DNA of 64,000 nt. Origin: Candidatus Sulfopaludibacter sp. SbA3. Its GTDB lineage: Bacteria > Acidobacteriota > Terriglobia > Bryobacterales > Bryobacteraceae. The DNA is taken from assembly GCA_945890485.1 (NCBI GenBank), contig CAMDCN010000001.1:186001-250000 (forward strand), written 5' to 3'. Below, piece after piece: positions 37,511 to 46,569 of this stretch. Within the stretch, counting starts at the first letter, position 1. Each line of letters starts with the position of its first letter. The position numbers were made by a program, and so were the translations under genes. The notes beneath the pieces are model-generated. The model was not told the origin of the DNA. It did not search any database and saw nothing but the letters and a program-made list of their open reading frames with translations.

Positions 37511-38392
37511 ATGTTTTGGGAACGGCTTCGCCTCACTTTAGGAATGATCAAATTTGAGCACTCGGTGTTCGCGCTGCCGTTCGCGCTGACCGGGGCGTTG
37601 CTGGCTTGGCGCATGCAGGGATTCCCCGGCGAGGGCGCTCTAGCGAAGCTTGTCTGGATTGTCGTCGCTATGGTGACAGCCCGAAGCGCGGCCATGGCCT
37701 TCAACCGGTTGCTCGACGCCGAAATCGACGCCGCCAATCCGCGAACGAAGAGCCGCGAAATCCCTGCTGGGAAACTGTCGAAACGCTTCACATGGGGCTT
37801 TCTTTTCGCCATGTCGTTCGCGTTCGTCTTTGCCGCGGGGGCGCTGGGTCAACTCTGTTTCTACCTCGCACTGCCGGCCTTGATGATCGTCTTTTTCTAT
37901 TCCTTCACGAAAAGGTTTACCAGCTTCTCGCATCTCGTACTGGGCTTTGCACTAGGCGTAGCGCCCGCAGCGGCCTGGATCGCCGTAACCGGAAGCCTCG
38001 ATCCGCGAATCCTCTGGCTCACGGCAGCCGTGACGTTCTGGACGGCCGGGTTCGATGTGATCTACGCCTGCCAGGATGTCGATTTCGACCGCTCCGCCGG
38101 GCTCTACAGTCTTCCTAAACGCTTCGGCATTGCTGGGGCGCTCTTGCTTTCGCGCGGACTGCATGTGGCAATGCTGCTTTGCCTCGCAATTCTGGTGCAA
38201 AGCTTTGGCCTAGGAACGCTGGCGTGGGCTGGCGTGGCCGCTGTCGCTGGACTGCTACTTTACGAGCACAGCCTCGTCAAGCCTCACGACCTCAGCAAAG
38301 TGAATGCTGCATTCTTTACTGTCAATGGCTATGTCAGTGTTCTCTTTTTCGCCTTCTGGGCCGCCGACGTTTATTGGAGCGCCAAACTATGA
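37511..38392 (+). CDS. mqnP: UbiA-family prenyltransferase, probable MqnP
   Basis: The 293-residue membrane protein has about eight spans. It has the two Asp-rich prenyl-diphosphate motifs of UbiA enzymes: AMAFNRLLDAEIDAANPRTK and YACQDVDFDRSAGLYSLPKR. Its ATGA overlap with mqnE makes MqnP the natural assignment. MqnP prenylates 6-amino-6-deoxy-futalosine-pathway 1,4-dihydroxy-6-naphthoate-type intermediates in the membrane. A 4-hydroxybenzoate prenyltransferase role (UbiA) is the alternative if context is ignored. Confidence 0.85.
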   Translation: MFWERLRLTLGMIKFEHSVFALPFALTGALLAWRMQGFPGEGALAKLVWIVVAMVTARSAAMAFNRLLDAEIDAANPRTKSREIPAGKLSKRFTWGFLFAMSFAFVFAAGALGQLCFYLALPALMIVFFYSFTKRFTSFSHLVLGFALGVAPAAAWIAVTGSLDPRILWLTAAVTFWTAGFDVIYACQDVDFDRSAGLYSLPKRFGIAGALLLSRGLHVAMLLCLAILVQSFGLGTLAWAGVAAVAGLLLYEHSLVKPHDLSKVNAAFFTVNGYVSVLFFAFWAADVYWSAKL

Positions 38393-39507
38393 TTCCGCAA
38401 TTTGAAGATGCCCGCCTGCTACCGATCCTGGAGAAGGTGCAGACCGAACGGCGGCTGTCGTTCGACGATGGCATGCTGCTCTATCAGACGTCCGACATCC
38501 TCGGCGTCGGCTACCTCGCTAATCTCGTGCGCGAGCGGATGCACGGCGACCTGACGTACTACAACGTCAACCGCCACATTAACCCGACCGATGTCTGTAC
38601 CGCCTCCTGCCGCTTGTGCGCTTTCGGCAAGAAGGCGAAGGACCCCAAGGGCTACACCATGTCGCTCGAAGAGGTCTGGCACCGCGCTGGCGAAGGGTAC
38701 ACCGAAGCGGTGAGCGAGTTCCATATCGTCGGCGGCCTCCACCCAGAGCTAACGCTCGATTGGTACTGCGAGATGATCCGCGGCCTGAAGGAGCGCTATC
38801 CGCAGGTGCACCTGAAGGCCTTCACGATGGTTGAAGTCTCGTATTTCGCCAAGCGGATGAAGATTTCAAATCGCGAAGTCCTGCAACGGCTGATCTCCGC
38901 CGGGATCGACTCGCAGCCCGGTGGCGGCGCGGAGGTTTTCAGCGAACGGATCCGGCGCGTCATCTGCGACCACAAAATTGATGGCGGCGAATGGCTCGAA
39001 ATCGCCCGGGAGTCGCACCAACTCGGCTTAAAGTCGAACTGTACGATGCTCTACGGCCACATCGAGACGGAGGCCGACCGCGTCGACCACCTGATGAAAC
39101 TGCGAGAGTTGCAGGACGAAACCAGCGGCTTCCAGGCGTTTATCCCGCTGGCGTTTCATCCGGCCAATACAGACATGGCTCACCTACCGACGACGACCGG
39201 CTTCGACGACATTCGAAACATCGCGATCTCGCGACTGATGCTCGACAACATCCCGCACATCAAGGCCTACTGGGTGATGATGTCGGAAGCGATAGCCCAA
39301 ATCGCACAACGGTTCGGGGCCAACGACATCGACGGCACAGTAGTCGAAGAGAAGATCTACCACGACGCCGGCGCCACGACGAGCCAGAACCTGCGGCGCG
39401 GCGACCTGCTGCGATTCATTCGCGAAGCGGGCCGCCAGCCGTTTGAACGGGACACGCTGTACCGGCCTGTCGTCCGAACCGAGACGGCGTTTACGATCCT
39501 GACGTAA
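38389..39507 (+). CDS. mqnE: Aminofutalosine synthase MqnE (radical SAM)
   Basis: The ATG at 38389, overlapping the mqnP stop, gives 372 residues of normal length. The radical SAM cluster site is C-TAS-C-RL-C (DVCTASCRLCAFGKKAKDPK) near residue 68. EFHIVGGLHPELTLDWYCEM, AFTMVEVSYFAKRMKISNRE and PGGGAEVFSERIRR also match MqnE. It condenses 3-[(1-carboxyvinyl)oxy]benzoate with S-adenosylmethionine to aminofutalosine, the first committed step in futalosine-type menaquinone synthesis. Other mqn genes are not in the window. Confidence 0.93.
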   Translation: MIPQFEDARLLPILEKVQTERRLSFDDGMLLYQTSDILGVGYLANLVRERMHGDLTYYNVNRHINPTDVCTASCRLCAFGKKAKDPKGYTMSLEEVWHRAGEGYTEAVSEFHIVGGLHPELTLDWYCEMIRGLKERYPQVHLKAFTMVEVSYFAKRMKISNREVLQRLISAGIDSQPGGGAEVFSERIRRVICDHKIDGGEWLEIARESHQLGLKSNCTMLYGHIETEADRVDHLMKLRELQDETSGFQAFIPLAFHPANTDMAHLPTTTGFDDIRNIAISRLMLDNIPHIKAYWVMMSEAIAQIAQRFGANDIDGTVVEEKIYHDAGATTSQNLRRGDLLRFIREAGRQPFERDTLYRPVVRTETAFTILT

Positions 39508-39607
39508 GCTCGGCTTGGGGCGCTCTATTGCGCCGTGATAGGCTCATGTAGAAATTCCCCCTTCCTGTCTCCGTCTGCCAGGCCCCATTTGCAAGGAGAC
39601 TATTGAA

Positions 39608-40369
39608 ATGTCCAATCAGAAGCCGGGATTCTCCCGGCGTGGGTTGATTCATCGTGTACCCGCGCTTCTCGGCGCCAGCGGCACACTATTAGCGCAGACC
39701 GGCCGGCCACCAGCACCTGGGACGCGCGTTCCGATCGTTATCCCTCCGGCGGCCGTGCCGCTGCGCGAACAGAAGCTTCTCCAGTCCATTCCCATTCCGA
39801 AGCAATCCGGGCGTGGTGTGATCGTTATGCGGGGTCAGCGCGTGAAAGTGATTAATCCGAAAGGCAAGCAGGTGGGCGATCTGTTTGCCTTTGCCCAGTA
39901 CTCAGCCGAAGAGTTCATCGCGCCGGCGTTTACCATGACCCGGAATCGGAACATCTACCTGCAGATCGGTAAGGGCCTGATGAGCAACTACGGAAATCCG
40001 CTGCTGGTGCTCGAAGAAGATACCTCCGGCCGCAACGACCTGCTGTATCCCGCCTGCTCCGGGTCCCAGAAACCCGGCATTCCGGCCAGCATTCCCAACT
40101 GCCGGGACAACATGCAGGCGGCGCTGCGCGCCATCAACTTCCCGGTGCCGAATCACCCGGAGATCGTCCACCCCCACAACCTGTTCCAGAACTCTCCGGT
40201 GATCGATCTCGACGGGAACATCGAAGTCCGCGAACCGATCGCCAAAGCTGGAGACTACGTGGTGCTGCGGGCCTTGGAGAACGTTTGTGTCGTGGTGACG
40301 GCCTGTTCCTCACCCTCCGTGGTGAACGCCAAGGAGCCGAAGGAGCTCCTGATGGAGGTCTACGGCTAG
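39608..40369 (+). CDS. Exported DUF1989 (urea carboxylase-associated family) protein
   Basis: The start at 39608 has AAGGAG about 9 bases upstream. The 253-residue protein has a twin-arginine motif (FSRRGLIHRVPALLGASG). The DUF1989 domain then follows: RGVIVMRGQRVKVINPKGKQ, VGDLFAFAQYSAEEF, DLLYPACSGSQKPG, NCRDNMQAALRAI and GDYVVLRALENVCVVVTACS. Cytoplasmic relatives accompany urea carboxylase; an exported version is uncommon to my knowledge. The function is unknown. Confidence 0.8.
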   Translation: MSNQKPGFSRRGLIHRVPALLGASGTLLAQTGRPPAPGTRVPIVIPPAAVPLREQKLLQSIPIPKQSGRGVIVMRGQRVKVINPKGKQVGDLFAFAQYSAEEFIAPAFTMTRNRNIYLQIGKGLMSNYGNPLLVLEEDTSGRNDLLYPACSGSQKPGIPASIPNCRDNMQAALRAINFPVPNHPEIVHPHNLFQNSPVIDLDGNIEVREPIAKAGDYVVLRALENVCVVVTACSSPSVVNAKEPKELLMEVYG

Positions 40370-40376
40370 GCGGTTT

Positions 40377-40697
40377 CTAACGCCGGGGGATGCCCCGCCG
40401 GGTCTGGCCGATGTCGAAGCGGCCCAAGTAAATGGGGGCGACCGTCAGCGGCGTGCGCTCCCCGGTCCGAAAGCCCGGATAGGGATGGAGAGTTCCGTGC
40501 ACGGGAAATCCCCAGGTGTCGCCCGTTTCGAGATCGATCCACACTTTTCCCTGGACGGTGCCACCGCCTTTGACGGGGATCTCCTGCGTTCCCGGCTCGA
40601 CGTGGAAGTTGCCTTGCGCGATTCCTTGGGGACCTTGGGACCAAGCGAACAGGCCAAGTGCGAGGATCAACAACAGCGTCTGCATGGGTCGTGTCAT
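40377..40697 (-). CDS. Small exported hypothetical protein
   Basis: The frame begins at 40697 or, giving a tidier leader, at the ATG at 40685 (MQTLLLILALGLFAWSQ). The mature part, about 85 residues, has a beta-rich pattern (VKGGGTVQGKVWIDLETGDT, WGFPVHGTLHPYPGF) and no known motif. It is convergent with the DUF1989 gene (7 bp) and divergent from the TPR-thioredoxin gene. Confidence 0.6.
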   Translation of the reverse strand: MTRPMQTLLLILALGLFAWSQGPQGIAQGNFHVEPGTQEIPVKGGGTVQGKVWIDLETGDTWGFPVHGTLHPYPGFRTGERTPLTVAPIYLGRFDIGQTRRGIPRR

Positions 40698-40773
40698 AGG
40701 CGGTAGGCTCTTGGCATGATGACGAGATTCTTCCGTACAATGTGCAGGCTATCTGCATACACTGTAGAACGTG

Positions 40774-42801
40774 ATGCCTATTTCTGCGCGCTCTCTCACC
40801 GCTTGTTTGTTGATGGTCCCCGCCACTCTATTTGGAGCCGAGATCCGAGCCGGCCACTCCCATAAGGGTGAAGCGTTTGATTCCGGGCCGAGGACGCGCC
40901 CGCAGGTGATGACGCAGATAGGAATGGTCCACTTTCCTATCACCCACAAAAACCCCGAAGTGCAGAAGTGGTTTGACCAGGGCAATACGTTGCTGCACTC
41001 CTTCTCGGATTTTGAAGCCGAACGGGCTTTTCGCTGGTGCGTGAAACTGGAACCGGAAAACGCCATGTGCTTTTGGGGCCTCGCCCGCGCGGCGGGGGAC
41101 GAACGGAGTGTCCCATTTATTCAGGAAGCCGCCAAGCGCAAGGCCGGTGTGACAGAGCGGGAACGGCTTTTTATAGAGGCGCTCGAAGTGCGCGAACGAA
41201 CGGACCGGCTGCGGGACCGCGGCGACGATTATCGTGAGCGCAACGTTCGCTACAAGAAGATCCTGGAGTCGCTGTGTCTGAAGTATCCGCAGGATGATGA
41301 GGCGCGGTTGCTACTCGCCTTGGCCAACATGGGCGACTCGCGGTACGGCACGGAATTGATCTTGCGAGAGGTGGAAAAGAGGCAGCCGAACCACCCAGGA
41401 GTTCACCACTACCGGATCCACAATTGGAATTATCACGAGCCGGAGGCGGCGCTCGACAGTTGCAAACGCTATGGCGCAATTGCGCCGAACATTGGGCATG
41501 CATTGCATATGCCGGGGCACGTCTATGCCCAGGTGGGGATGTGGCAGGAGGCGGCCATCGCCATGGACGCGGCGACGCGGACCGAGGTGAAGAACATGCA
41601 CGCCCAGCAGGTGTTCCCTTTCAACTACTGGAATTGGGGACACAACCGGCACTATTTGAGCTATATCCAGGAGCAGTTGGGGTTACCTGAACTGGCGCTG
41701 GCGGGCGCTCGCGAGTTGGTGGACGCCCCGCAGGATCCAAAGTCGAATGGTGACGCACCCTATAGTCCACATTCCCAAGGGATCCGGTCTTTGGCCAGGA
41801 CGCTCGTGAAGTATGAGCGTTGGAAAGAACTGCTGGATGAAAAGACGATACCGTGGCGAAAGTTGCCGGCCGACCAGCTATTGAAGGCGTACGTGCAGGC
41901 CCGGGCGCATTTCGCACTCGGCCAACGGGAGGAAGGGGAGAAGGCGATGGAGGCGCTCGAAAAGTTCGCTAAGGAGAAGGCCGTGGAGCGGCAATATCCG
42001 CTGATGGCAACGGATCTCAAAGCGCGCCTGGCGTTCTCGAAGGGGGAGACGTTGCTGGGTTTAGGGTTACTGAGCGAGGCGGCGGAGAAGCAGTATGCTC
42101 TCCAGTTGGGCGACAACGATCCGCCGTCGTATCCCGAGGTCCTCTTCAATTCCCTGGGCCACGCCTATCTGAAGGCCGGCGCGAAGGACCTCGCCGTTGG
42201 AGCGTTTCAAAAGGCGCTGGTGCTTACGCGGAATGACCGGTTCGCCCTCGATGGTCTCGATCGGGCGGGAGCGCCCAAGGTGGTTACCCTACCGGGAACG
42301 CAGCGGGAGTACAAGACGGAGGCGCTTAGGAATTTTGGCCCGGACCACTGGTCGCCGTTTGTCTCGCCGGCGCTCGATGTGGTGGATACGAACGGGAAAC
42401 CGCAGACCTTGGCGACCCAAAAGGGCCGGAACACGATTCTGGTTTTCTATTTGGGGAAAGAGTGCCCCCATTGTCTGAAGCAACTCCGCGAGTTGCAAGG
42501 CAAGGCGGCAGACTGGAAGCGCCTGGATACAGACGTGTTTGCCGTGAGTCCCAATGCGCCGGAGGCGAACAAGGCGTTGGGAGCCGAGGCGCCTTACTCG
42601 TCGATCCGATTGTTGTCCGATACCACGCGGGCTAATGCGAAACGGTTTCTGGCTTATGACGATTTTGAGGAGATGGAGATTCACGCCACGATCCTGATCG
42701 ATAGGGAAGGGAAGGTGCGTTGGTCGCGGATGGGAGGGGCTCCGTTTGAGGACTTAAAGTTTCTGGTCGAAGAGATCGAGCGAACTAACGAGAGACGGTA
42801 G
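40774..42801 (+). CDS. Exported TPR protein with C-terminal thioredoxin-like domain
   Basis: The ATG at 40774 (a GTG precedes it directly) gives a signal peptide (MPISARSLTACLLMVPATLF) and 675 residues. Residues about 60-500 are TPR-like helical repeats (LHSFSDFEAERAFRWCVKLE, HMPGHVYAQVGMWQEAAIAM, LGHAYLKAGAKDLAVGAFQK). The last 120 residues form an AhpC/TSA-type redoxin: TILVFYLGKECPHCLKQLRE with a C-P-H-C pair, and ATILIDREGKVRWSRMGG. A CxxC redoxin at the end of TPRs suggests a periplasmic thiol-disulfide or peroxide-linked role. Confidence 0.82.
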   Translation: MPISARSLTACLLMVPATLFGAEIRAGHSHKGEAFDSGPRTRPQVMTQIGMVHFPITHKNPEVQKWFDQGNTLLHSFSDFEAERAFRWCVKLEPENAMCFWGLARAAGDERSVPFIQEAAKRKAGVTERERLFIEALEVRERTDRLRDRGDDYRERNVRYKKILESLCLKYPQDDEARLLLALANMGDSRYGTELILREVEKRQPNHPGVHHYRIHNWNYHEPEAALDSCKRYGAIAPNIGHALHMPGHVYAQVGMWQEAAIAMDAATRTEVKNMHAQQVFPFNYWNWGHNRHYLSYIQEQLGLPELALAGARELVDAPQDPKSNGDAPYSPHSQGIRSLARTLVKYERWKELLDEKTIPWRKLPADQLLKAYVQARAHFALGQREEGEKAMEALEKFAKEKAVERQYPLMATDLKARLAFSKGETLLGLGLLSEAAEKQYALQLGDNDPPSYPEVLFNSLGHAYLKAGAKDLAVGAFQKALVLTRNDRFALDGLDRAGAPKVVTLPGTQREYKTEALRNFGPDHWSPFVSPALDVVDTNGKPQTLATQKGRNTILVFYLGKECPHCLKQLRELQGKAADWKRLDTDVFAVSPNAPEANKALGAEAPYSSIRLLSDTTRANAKRFLAYDDFEEMEIHATILIDREGKVRWSRMGGAPFEDLKFLVEEIERTNERR

Positions 42802-42824
42802 GCGGGTGGGAGAGAATAGGGGGA

Positions 42825-45425
42825 ATGCGGACGAAGATCGTGGTGGAGTTGGCGGCGTTGTGGTTTGTACCCGCGGCGCTATCCGCGGAGGGACCGAGTT
42901 TGACGGTGTCCGCCGCTTCCAGCCTACGCATGGCGATGGAGGAGATCCAGCGCGCCTTTGCAGTGCAAAATCCCAGTGCGCGGATAGTATTCAACTTTGG
43001 TGCTTCCGGCGCGCTGCGGCAACAGATTGAACAGGGCGCTCCTGTAGACGTGTTTCTGCCGGCGGCTTCGCGCCAGATGGACGATTTGGCGGCCCAAGGC
43101 CTGTTGGCGCCTGGGACCCGGCGAAACCTGCTGGTGAACGAGGTGGTGCTGATTGCGCCCATTGGCAGGGAACAGCCACGCGATTTCGCCGGGTTGGCAA
43201 GCAGGGAACTGCGGTTCGTGGTGCTGGGTGATCCGGCCAGTGTACCTGCGGGCGAGTATGGGCAGCAGGTTTTGCAATCGCTCGGATTGTGGGAGCGAGT
43301 TGCGCCGCGCCTGGTTCTCGCAAAGGATGTCCGGCAAGTTCTCACGTACGTCCAGGCCGGAAACGCAGATGCGGGGATTGTGTATGCAAGCGACGCCAGC
43401 GGAGCCGAGCTGGTGCGTGTCGTGGCGACTGCGCCGAACGGAACCCATCGGCCAATCCTCTACCCGGTGGCAGTGCTCGCGGGGACCAGAGAACCAGCCT
43501 TGGCTCGGGAGTTTGTGGCATTTTTGTCGAGCCGGGCGGCGGAGAGCGTCTTCCGGAAATTCGGGTTCCTGCCTGGTGGGTCTCTCGAAAACACTTCGTC
43601 GGTTATCGGTGAGAAGAGCATGGACCTTTCACCGCTGTGGATCTCGATCCGGACTTCGCTGGTCGCCACGGCACTGACCTTCGTGCTTGGCTTGACGGCT
43701 GCGTATTGGATGAGCGCCTACCGGGGGCGGGCCCGAAGCTTCATTGACGGCCTCTTTATCTTGCCGCTTGTGTTGCCACCCACGGTAATCGGCTTCTTGT
43801 TGTTGCTGCTGTTCGGACGCAACAGCGCGTTGGGACAACTGCTGCAGGAGATTGGCGTGACCATTGTGTTCTCCTGGTCGGCCACAGTAATTGCGGCGAC
43901 AGTTGTGGCCTTTCCGATGATGTATCGCGCGTCGCTTGGAGCGCTGGAGCAGGTGACGCCCACACTGCTAGATGCGGCCCGAACACTGGGCGCATCGGAG
44001 TGGCGAGTGTTTCGCCAGGTGACTCTTCCGTTGGCATGGCCGGGGATTCTGGCAGGCACCGTTCTAGCCTTCGCGCGAGCGTTAGGCGAGTTCGGCGCCA
44101 CACTAATGCTCGCCGGAAACATACCCGGCCGGACGCAGACGATGCCCGTGGCGATCTTTTTCGCGGCGGAGGGCGGGGAGATGAACCGGGCTCTGGGATG
44201 GGTTCTGTTAATTGTGGCGGTGTCGCTGGTCGTGATTGTCGGACTCGGATACTGGTCGCGCTACACGCCAACGCGGCGAACGAACGGCCTGGCGGAAGAG
44301 TGGGAGAGTCGGGTGTCGGACGGGGAATATCAACTGGGCAAGGAGTCGCCCGTTGCGGTCGGCAAGGCTTTGCAGTTTTCGGCAAAGAAACGGCTCGTGG
44401 GCTTTTCGTTGGGAGCTTCGTTCGACGTCCAAGGCGGATCGCTGGGACTGCTGGGGGCGTCGGGATCGGGCAAGAGCGTGTCGTTGCGGTGCATCGCAGG
44501 GATTGAGACGCCAGACGAGGGACGGATCGTTTTAAACGGTCGGGTGCTCTTCGATCATGCCGAGGGCATCGATCTACCACCCGCTGATAGGCGGATCGGG
44601 ATCTTGTTTCAGGACTATGCGTTGTTCCCGAATATGACTGTTGCTGAGAACGTTGCCTTCGGGTTGTATGCGATCTCGCGAGCGGAGCAGGAAGTGCGCG
44701 TTACGGACGCGCTACGGTTGGTTCGGCTGGATCAGCTTCGGGAGCGATATCCGGGGGAACTGTCGGGTGGGCAAAAGCAGCGGGTGGCGCTGGCCCGCGC
44801 GTTGGCGACCCATCCGGACGCGTTGCTGTTGGACGAACCGTTTTCGGCGCTCGATCCCCATCTGCGGCGGCAGTTGGAGAGCCAACTGCGAGAGGCATTG
44901 AGGGCGTATGAGGGTGTCGTTGTGTTTGTGACTCACGATATGGAGGAGGCATTTCGCTTCTGCCAGGAGTTGGTAGTTCTAGACCACGGGAGCGTGGTTG
45001 CCGCTGCACCGAAGCGGCAACTGTTCGAGCAGCCCGGCACGACGGCTGCGGCGCGGCTCACGGGCTGCAAGAACATTTTCACCGCGGAGGTACGTACCGA
45101 TGGACGGATCGAGTTACCACAGCTCGGCGTTTCGTTGTCCGTGGCGCAGAGATTGGCGCCAGATGTGACTCATGTAGGGATCAGAGCCCGCCATCTGCGT
45201 CTGGTCGCGGACGGGACCGGACGGGCCAACGTGTTCCCTTGCTGGCTGCGCGAGACAAGTGAGTCGCCGCACGAGATGACGCTGTACCTGCAAATAAGCG
45301 AAGTCTTAGCTCATCCACACTTAGAGATGCAGATGGCCAAAGAAGATTGGAAAGCTCTTGAAGGAAAAGAGCAGCCGTGGTTTGTGGAGTTGGCTCCGGA
45401 CCGGCTAATCCTGTTAGCGGGTTAG
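42825..45425 (+). CDS. Single-chain molybdate ABC transporter: ModA-ModB-ModC fusion
   Basis: One uninterrupted frame of 866 residues covers a full transporter. Residues 1-20 are a signal sequence. Residues about 21-255 are a ModA binding protein (LTVSAASSLRMAMEEIQRAF, FNFGASGALRQQIEQGAPVD). Residues about 265-490 are a ModB permease with five or six spans and the EAA-like loop TLLDAARTLGASEWRVFRQV. Residues about 510-866 are a ModC ATPase: Walker A GASGSGKS, signature LSGGQKQRVALARAL, Walker B ALLLDEPFSALDP, H-loop VFVTHDMEEA, then a TOBE-like end. ModB-ModC fusions are known; including ModA is unusual. It may supply molybdenum for MsrP. Confidence 0.9.
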   Translation: MRTKIVVELAALWFVPAALSAEGPSLTVSAASSLRMAMEEIQRAFAVQNPSARIVFNFGASGALRQQIEQGAPVDVFLPAASRQMDDLAAQGLLAPGTRRNLLVNEVVLIAPIGREQPRDFAGLASRELRFVVLGDPASVPAGEYGQQVLQSLGLWERVAPRLVLAKDVRQVLTYVQAGNADAGIVYASDASGAELVRVVATAPNGTHRPILYPVAVLAGTREPALAREFVAFLSSRAAESVFRKFGFLPGGSLENTSSVIGEKSMDLSPLWISIRTSLVATALTFVLGLTAAYWMSAYRGRARSFIDGLFILPLVLPPTVIGFLLLLLFGRNSALGQLLQEIGVTIVFSWSATVIAATVVAFPMMYRASLGALEQVTPTLLDAARTLGASEWRVFRQVTLPLAWPGILAGTVLAFARALGEFGATLMLAGNIPGRTQTMPVAIFFAAEGGEMNRALGWVLLIVAVSLVVIVGLGYWSRYTPTRRTNGLAEEWESRVSDGEYQLGKESPVAVGKALQFSAKKRLVGFSLGASFDVQGGSLGLLGASGSGKSVSLRCIAGIETPDEGRIVLNGRVLFDHAEGIDLPPADRRIGILFQDYALFPNMTVAENVAFGLYAISRAEQEVRVTDALRLVRLDQLRERYPGELSGGQKQRVALARALATHPDALLLDEPFSALDPHLRRQLESQLREALRAYEGVVVFVTHDMEEAFRFCQELVVLDHGSVVAAAPKRQLFEQPGTTAAARLTGCKNIFTAEVRTDGRIELPQLGVSLSVAQRLAPDVTHVGIRARHLRLVADGTGRANVFPCWLRETSESPHEMTLYLQISEVLAHPHLEMQMAKEDWKALEGKEQPWFVELAPDRLILLAG

Positions 45426-45444
45426 CTGATAAAATCGGGGGCAG

Positions 45445-46569
45445 ATGTTCAGTCGCGCAATCCCCCTATGCTGCGCCTTGCTTCTCGCGATGGCGCCTCT
45501 CCTGACCGCGCAAAAGAAGAAGAGCAAAAAAGAGAAAAAAGAAGAGCTTACGCAGGTATTGGAGATCCCGCCCGATCCGCCGGCGGCGGTGACCGTCGAG
45601 ACGGGACGATTGGAGTTTCTGGTTTCGCCGATGTCGGGCAAAGGGTTGCTTTCGGCGCAGGTACGCGAAGCGATCAAGGCTCTGAAATCGCAATCAAAGG
45701 GCGGCCAGATTGTTAAGCTGCGCGCATTCGTTGCGGGTACTGGGGATTTGCGACGCGTTCAGGCGATTGTCAGCGAGGAGTTCAGCGAGAAGCGGCAGCC
45801 GATTCCGGCGCTTTCGACGATCCAAGTGGGGTTGCTACCGGCGGAAGGGGCACAAGTGGTAATCGAAGCGGTCGTAGTGGCCAAAAAGGCGGTTAATCCG
45901 CACGGACTGGGCCTACTTTCAGGAATGGGGGGATACGGGAAGGAAGAGCCAGATCAAGTGTTGCCGATGTTGGATCGAGCGTTGACGGACTTAGCAAAGG
46001 CATCGCAGGTGGCGGGAAGCTATAAGAGCGATGTTTTGAAGGTGACGTGCATGTTGTCGTCGCTGGCGCAGATTGGCGAAGTTCGGACGCGGGTGGCGAC
46101 GGCGTTTCCTTCGGCCGTATTTGCGGCGTTCCAAGCGCAGCGGGGACATGGCGTCGCGCTGGCGGAATGTGAGGGTGTCGTTCGATTGACAAAGGCTCCG
46201 GCTACGCCGGTCGTGTTCATGAATCCCGAAGATATGGCGCCTTCGCCGCGGTTTTCGAAGTTTGTGTTGGTTGGTGCTCCGCGCTTGGTTTTGACGGGGA
46301 CGCAGGTGGCGTTCAACTTCGAGGAGAACGACGTGCGCTTGGCGTTTCAACGAATGGCGAAGGTTTTGGAGGGGCAGAAATCGGGGATGAAGCAGGTGGT
46401 GTTCTCGAATTTGTATCCGATCTCGAACCGGATATTGGAAACGGCGCGGAAGGTTCGCTTTGAGTTTTTCGATACGGCAAAACCGCCGGCGAGCACGGCG
46501 TTGGTGTTTGAAGGGCTGCCAAGCATGGATGCTTCGCTGGCGATTGAATTGGTGGCGGTTCCGCAATGA
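45445..46569 (+). CDS. Exported protein with three RidA-like domains
   Basis: The 374-residue protein has a signal peptide (MFSRAIPLCCALLLAMAPLL) and a lysine-rich stretch (KKKSKKEKKEE). The rest looks like three tandem YjgF/RidA-type folds, at about 50-148, 150-255 and 270-374. Domain 1 has VKLRAFVAGTGDLRRVQAIV and PALSTIQVGLLPAEGAQVVI, close to the RidA consensus. Domain 2 has DVLKVTCMLSSLAQIGEVRT; domain 3 has MKQVVFSNLYPISNRIL. I do not see the catalytic Arg of RidA placed clearly in each, so deaminase activity is uncertain. It is coupled by ATGA to the methyltransferase. Confidence 0.72.
   Translation: MFSRAIPLCCALLLAMAPLLTAQKKKSKKEKKEELTQVLEIPPDPPAAVTVETGRLEFLVSPMSGKGLLSAQVREAIKALKSQSKGGQIVKLRAFVAGTGDLRRVQAIVSEEFSEKRQPIPALSTIQVGLLPAEGAQVVIEAVVVAKKAVNPHGLGLLSGMGGYGKEEPDQVLPMLDRALTDLAKASQVAGSYKSDVLKVTCMLSSLAQIGEVRTRVATAFPSAVFAAFQAQRGHGVALAECEGVVRLTKAPATPVVFMNPEDMAPSPRFSKFVLVGAPRLVLTGTQVAFNFEENDVRLAFQRMAKVLEGQKSGMKQVVFSNLYPISNRILETARKVRFEFFDTAKPPASTALVFEGLPSMDASLAIELVAVPQ

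Noticed and set aside
39519-39534. GGCGC-GCGCC hairpin after mqnE as a terminator
   Set aside because: The stem is only five pairs long and no T run follows.
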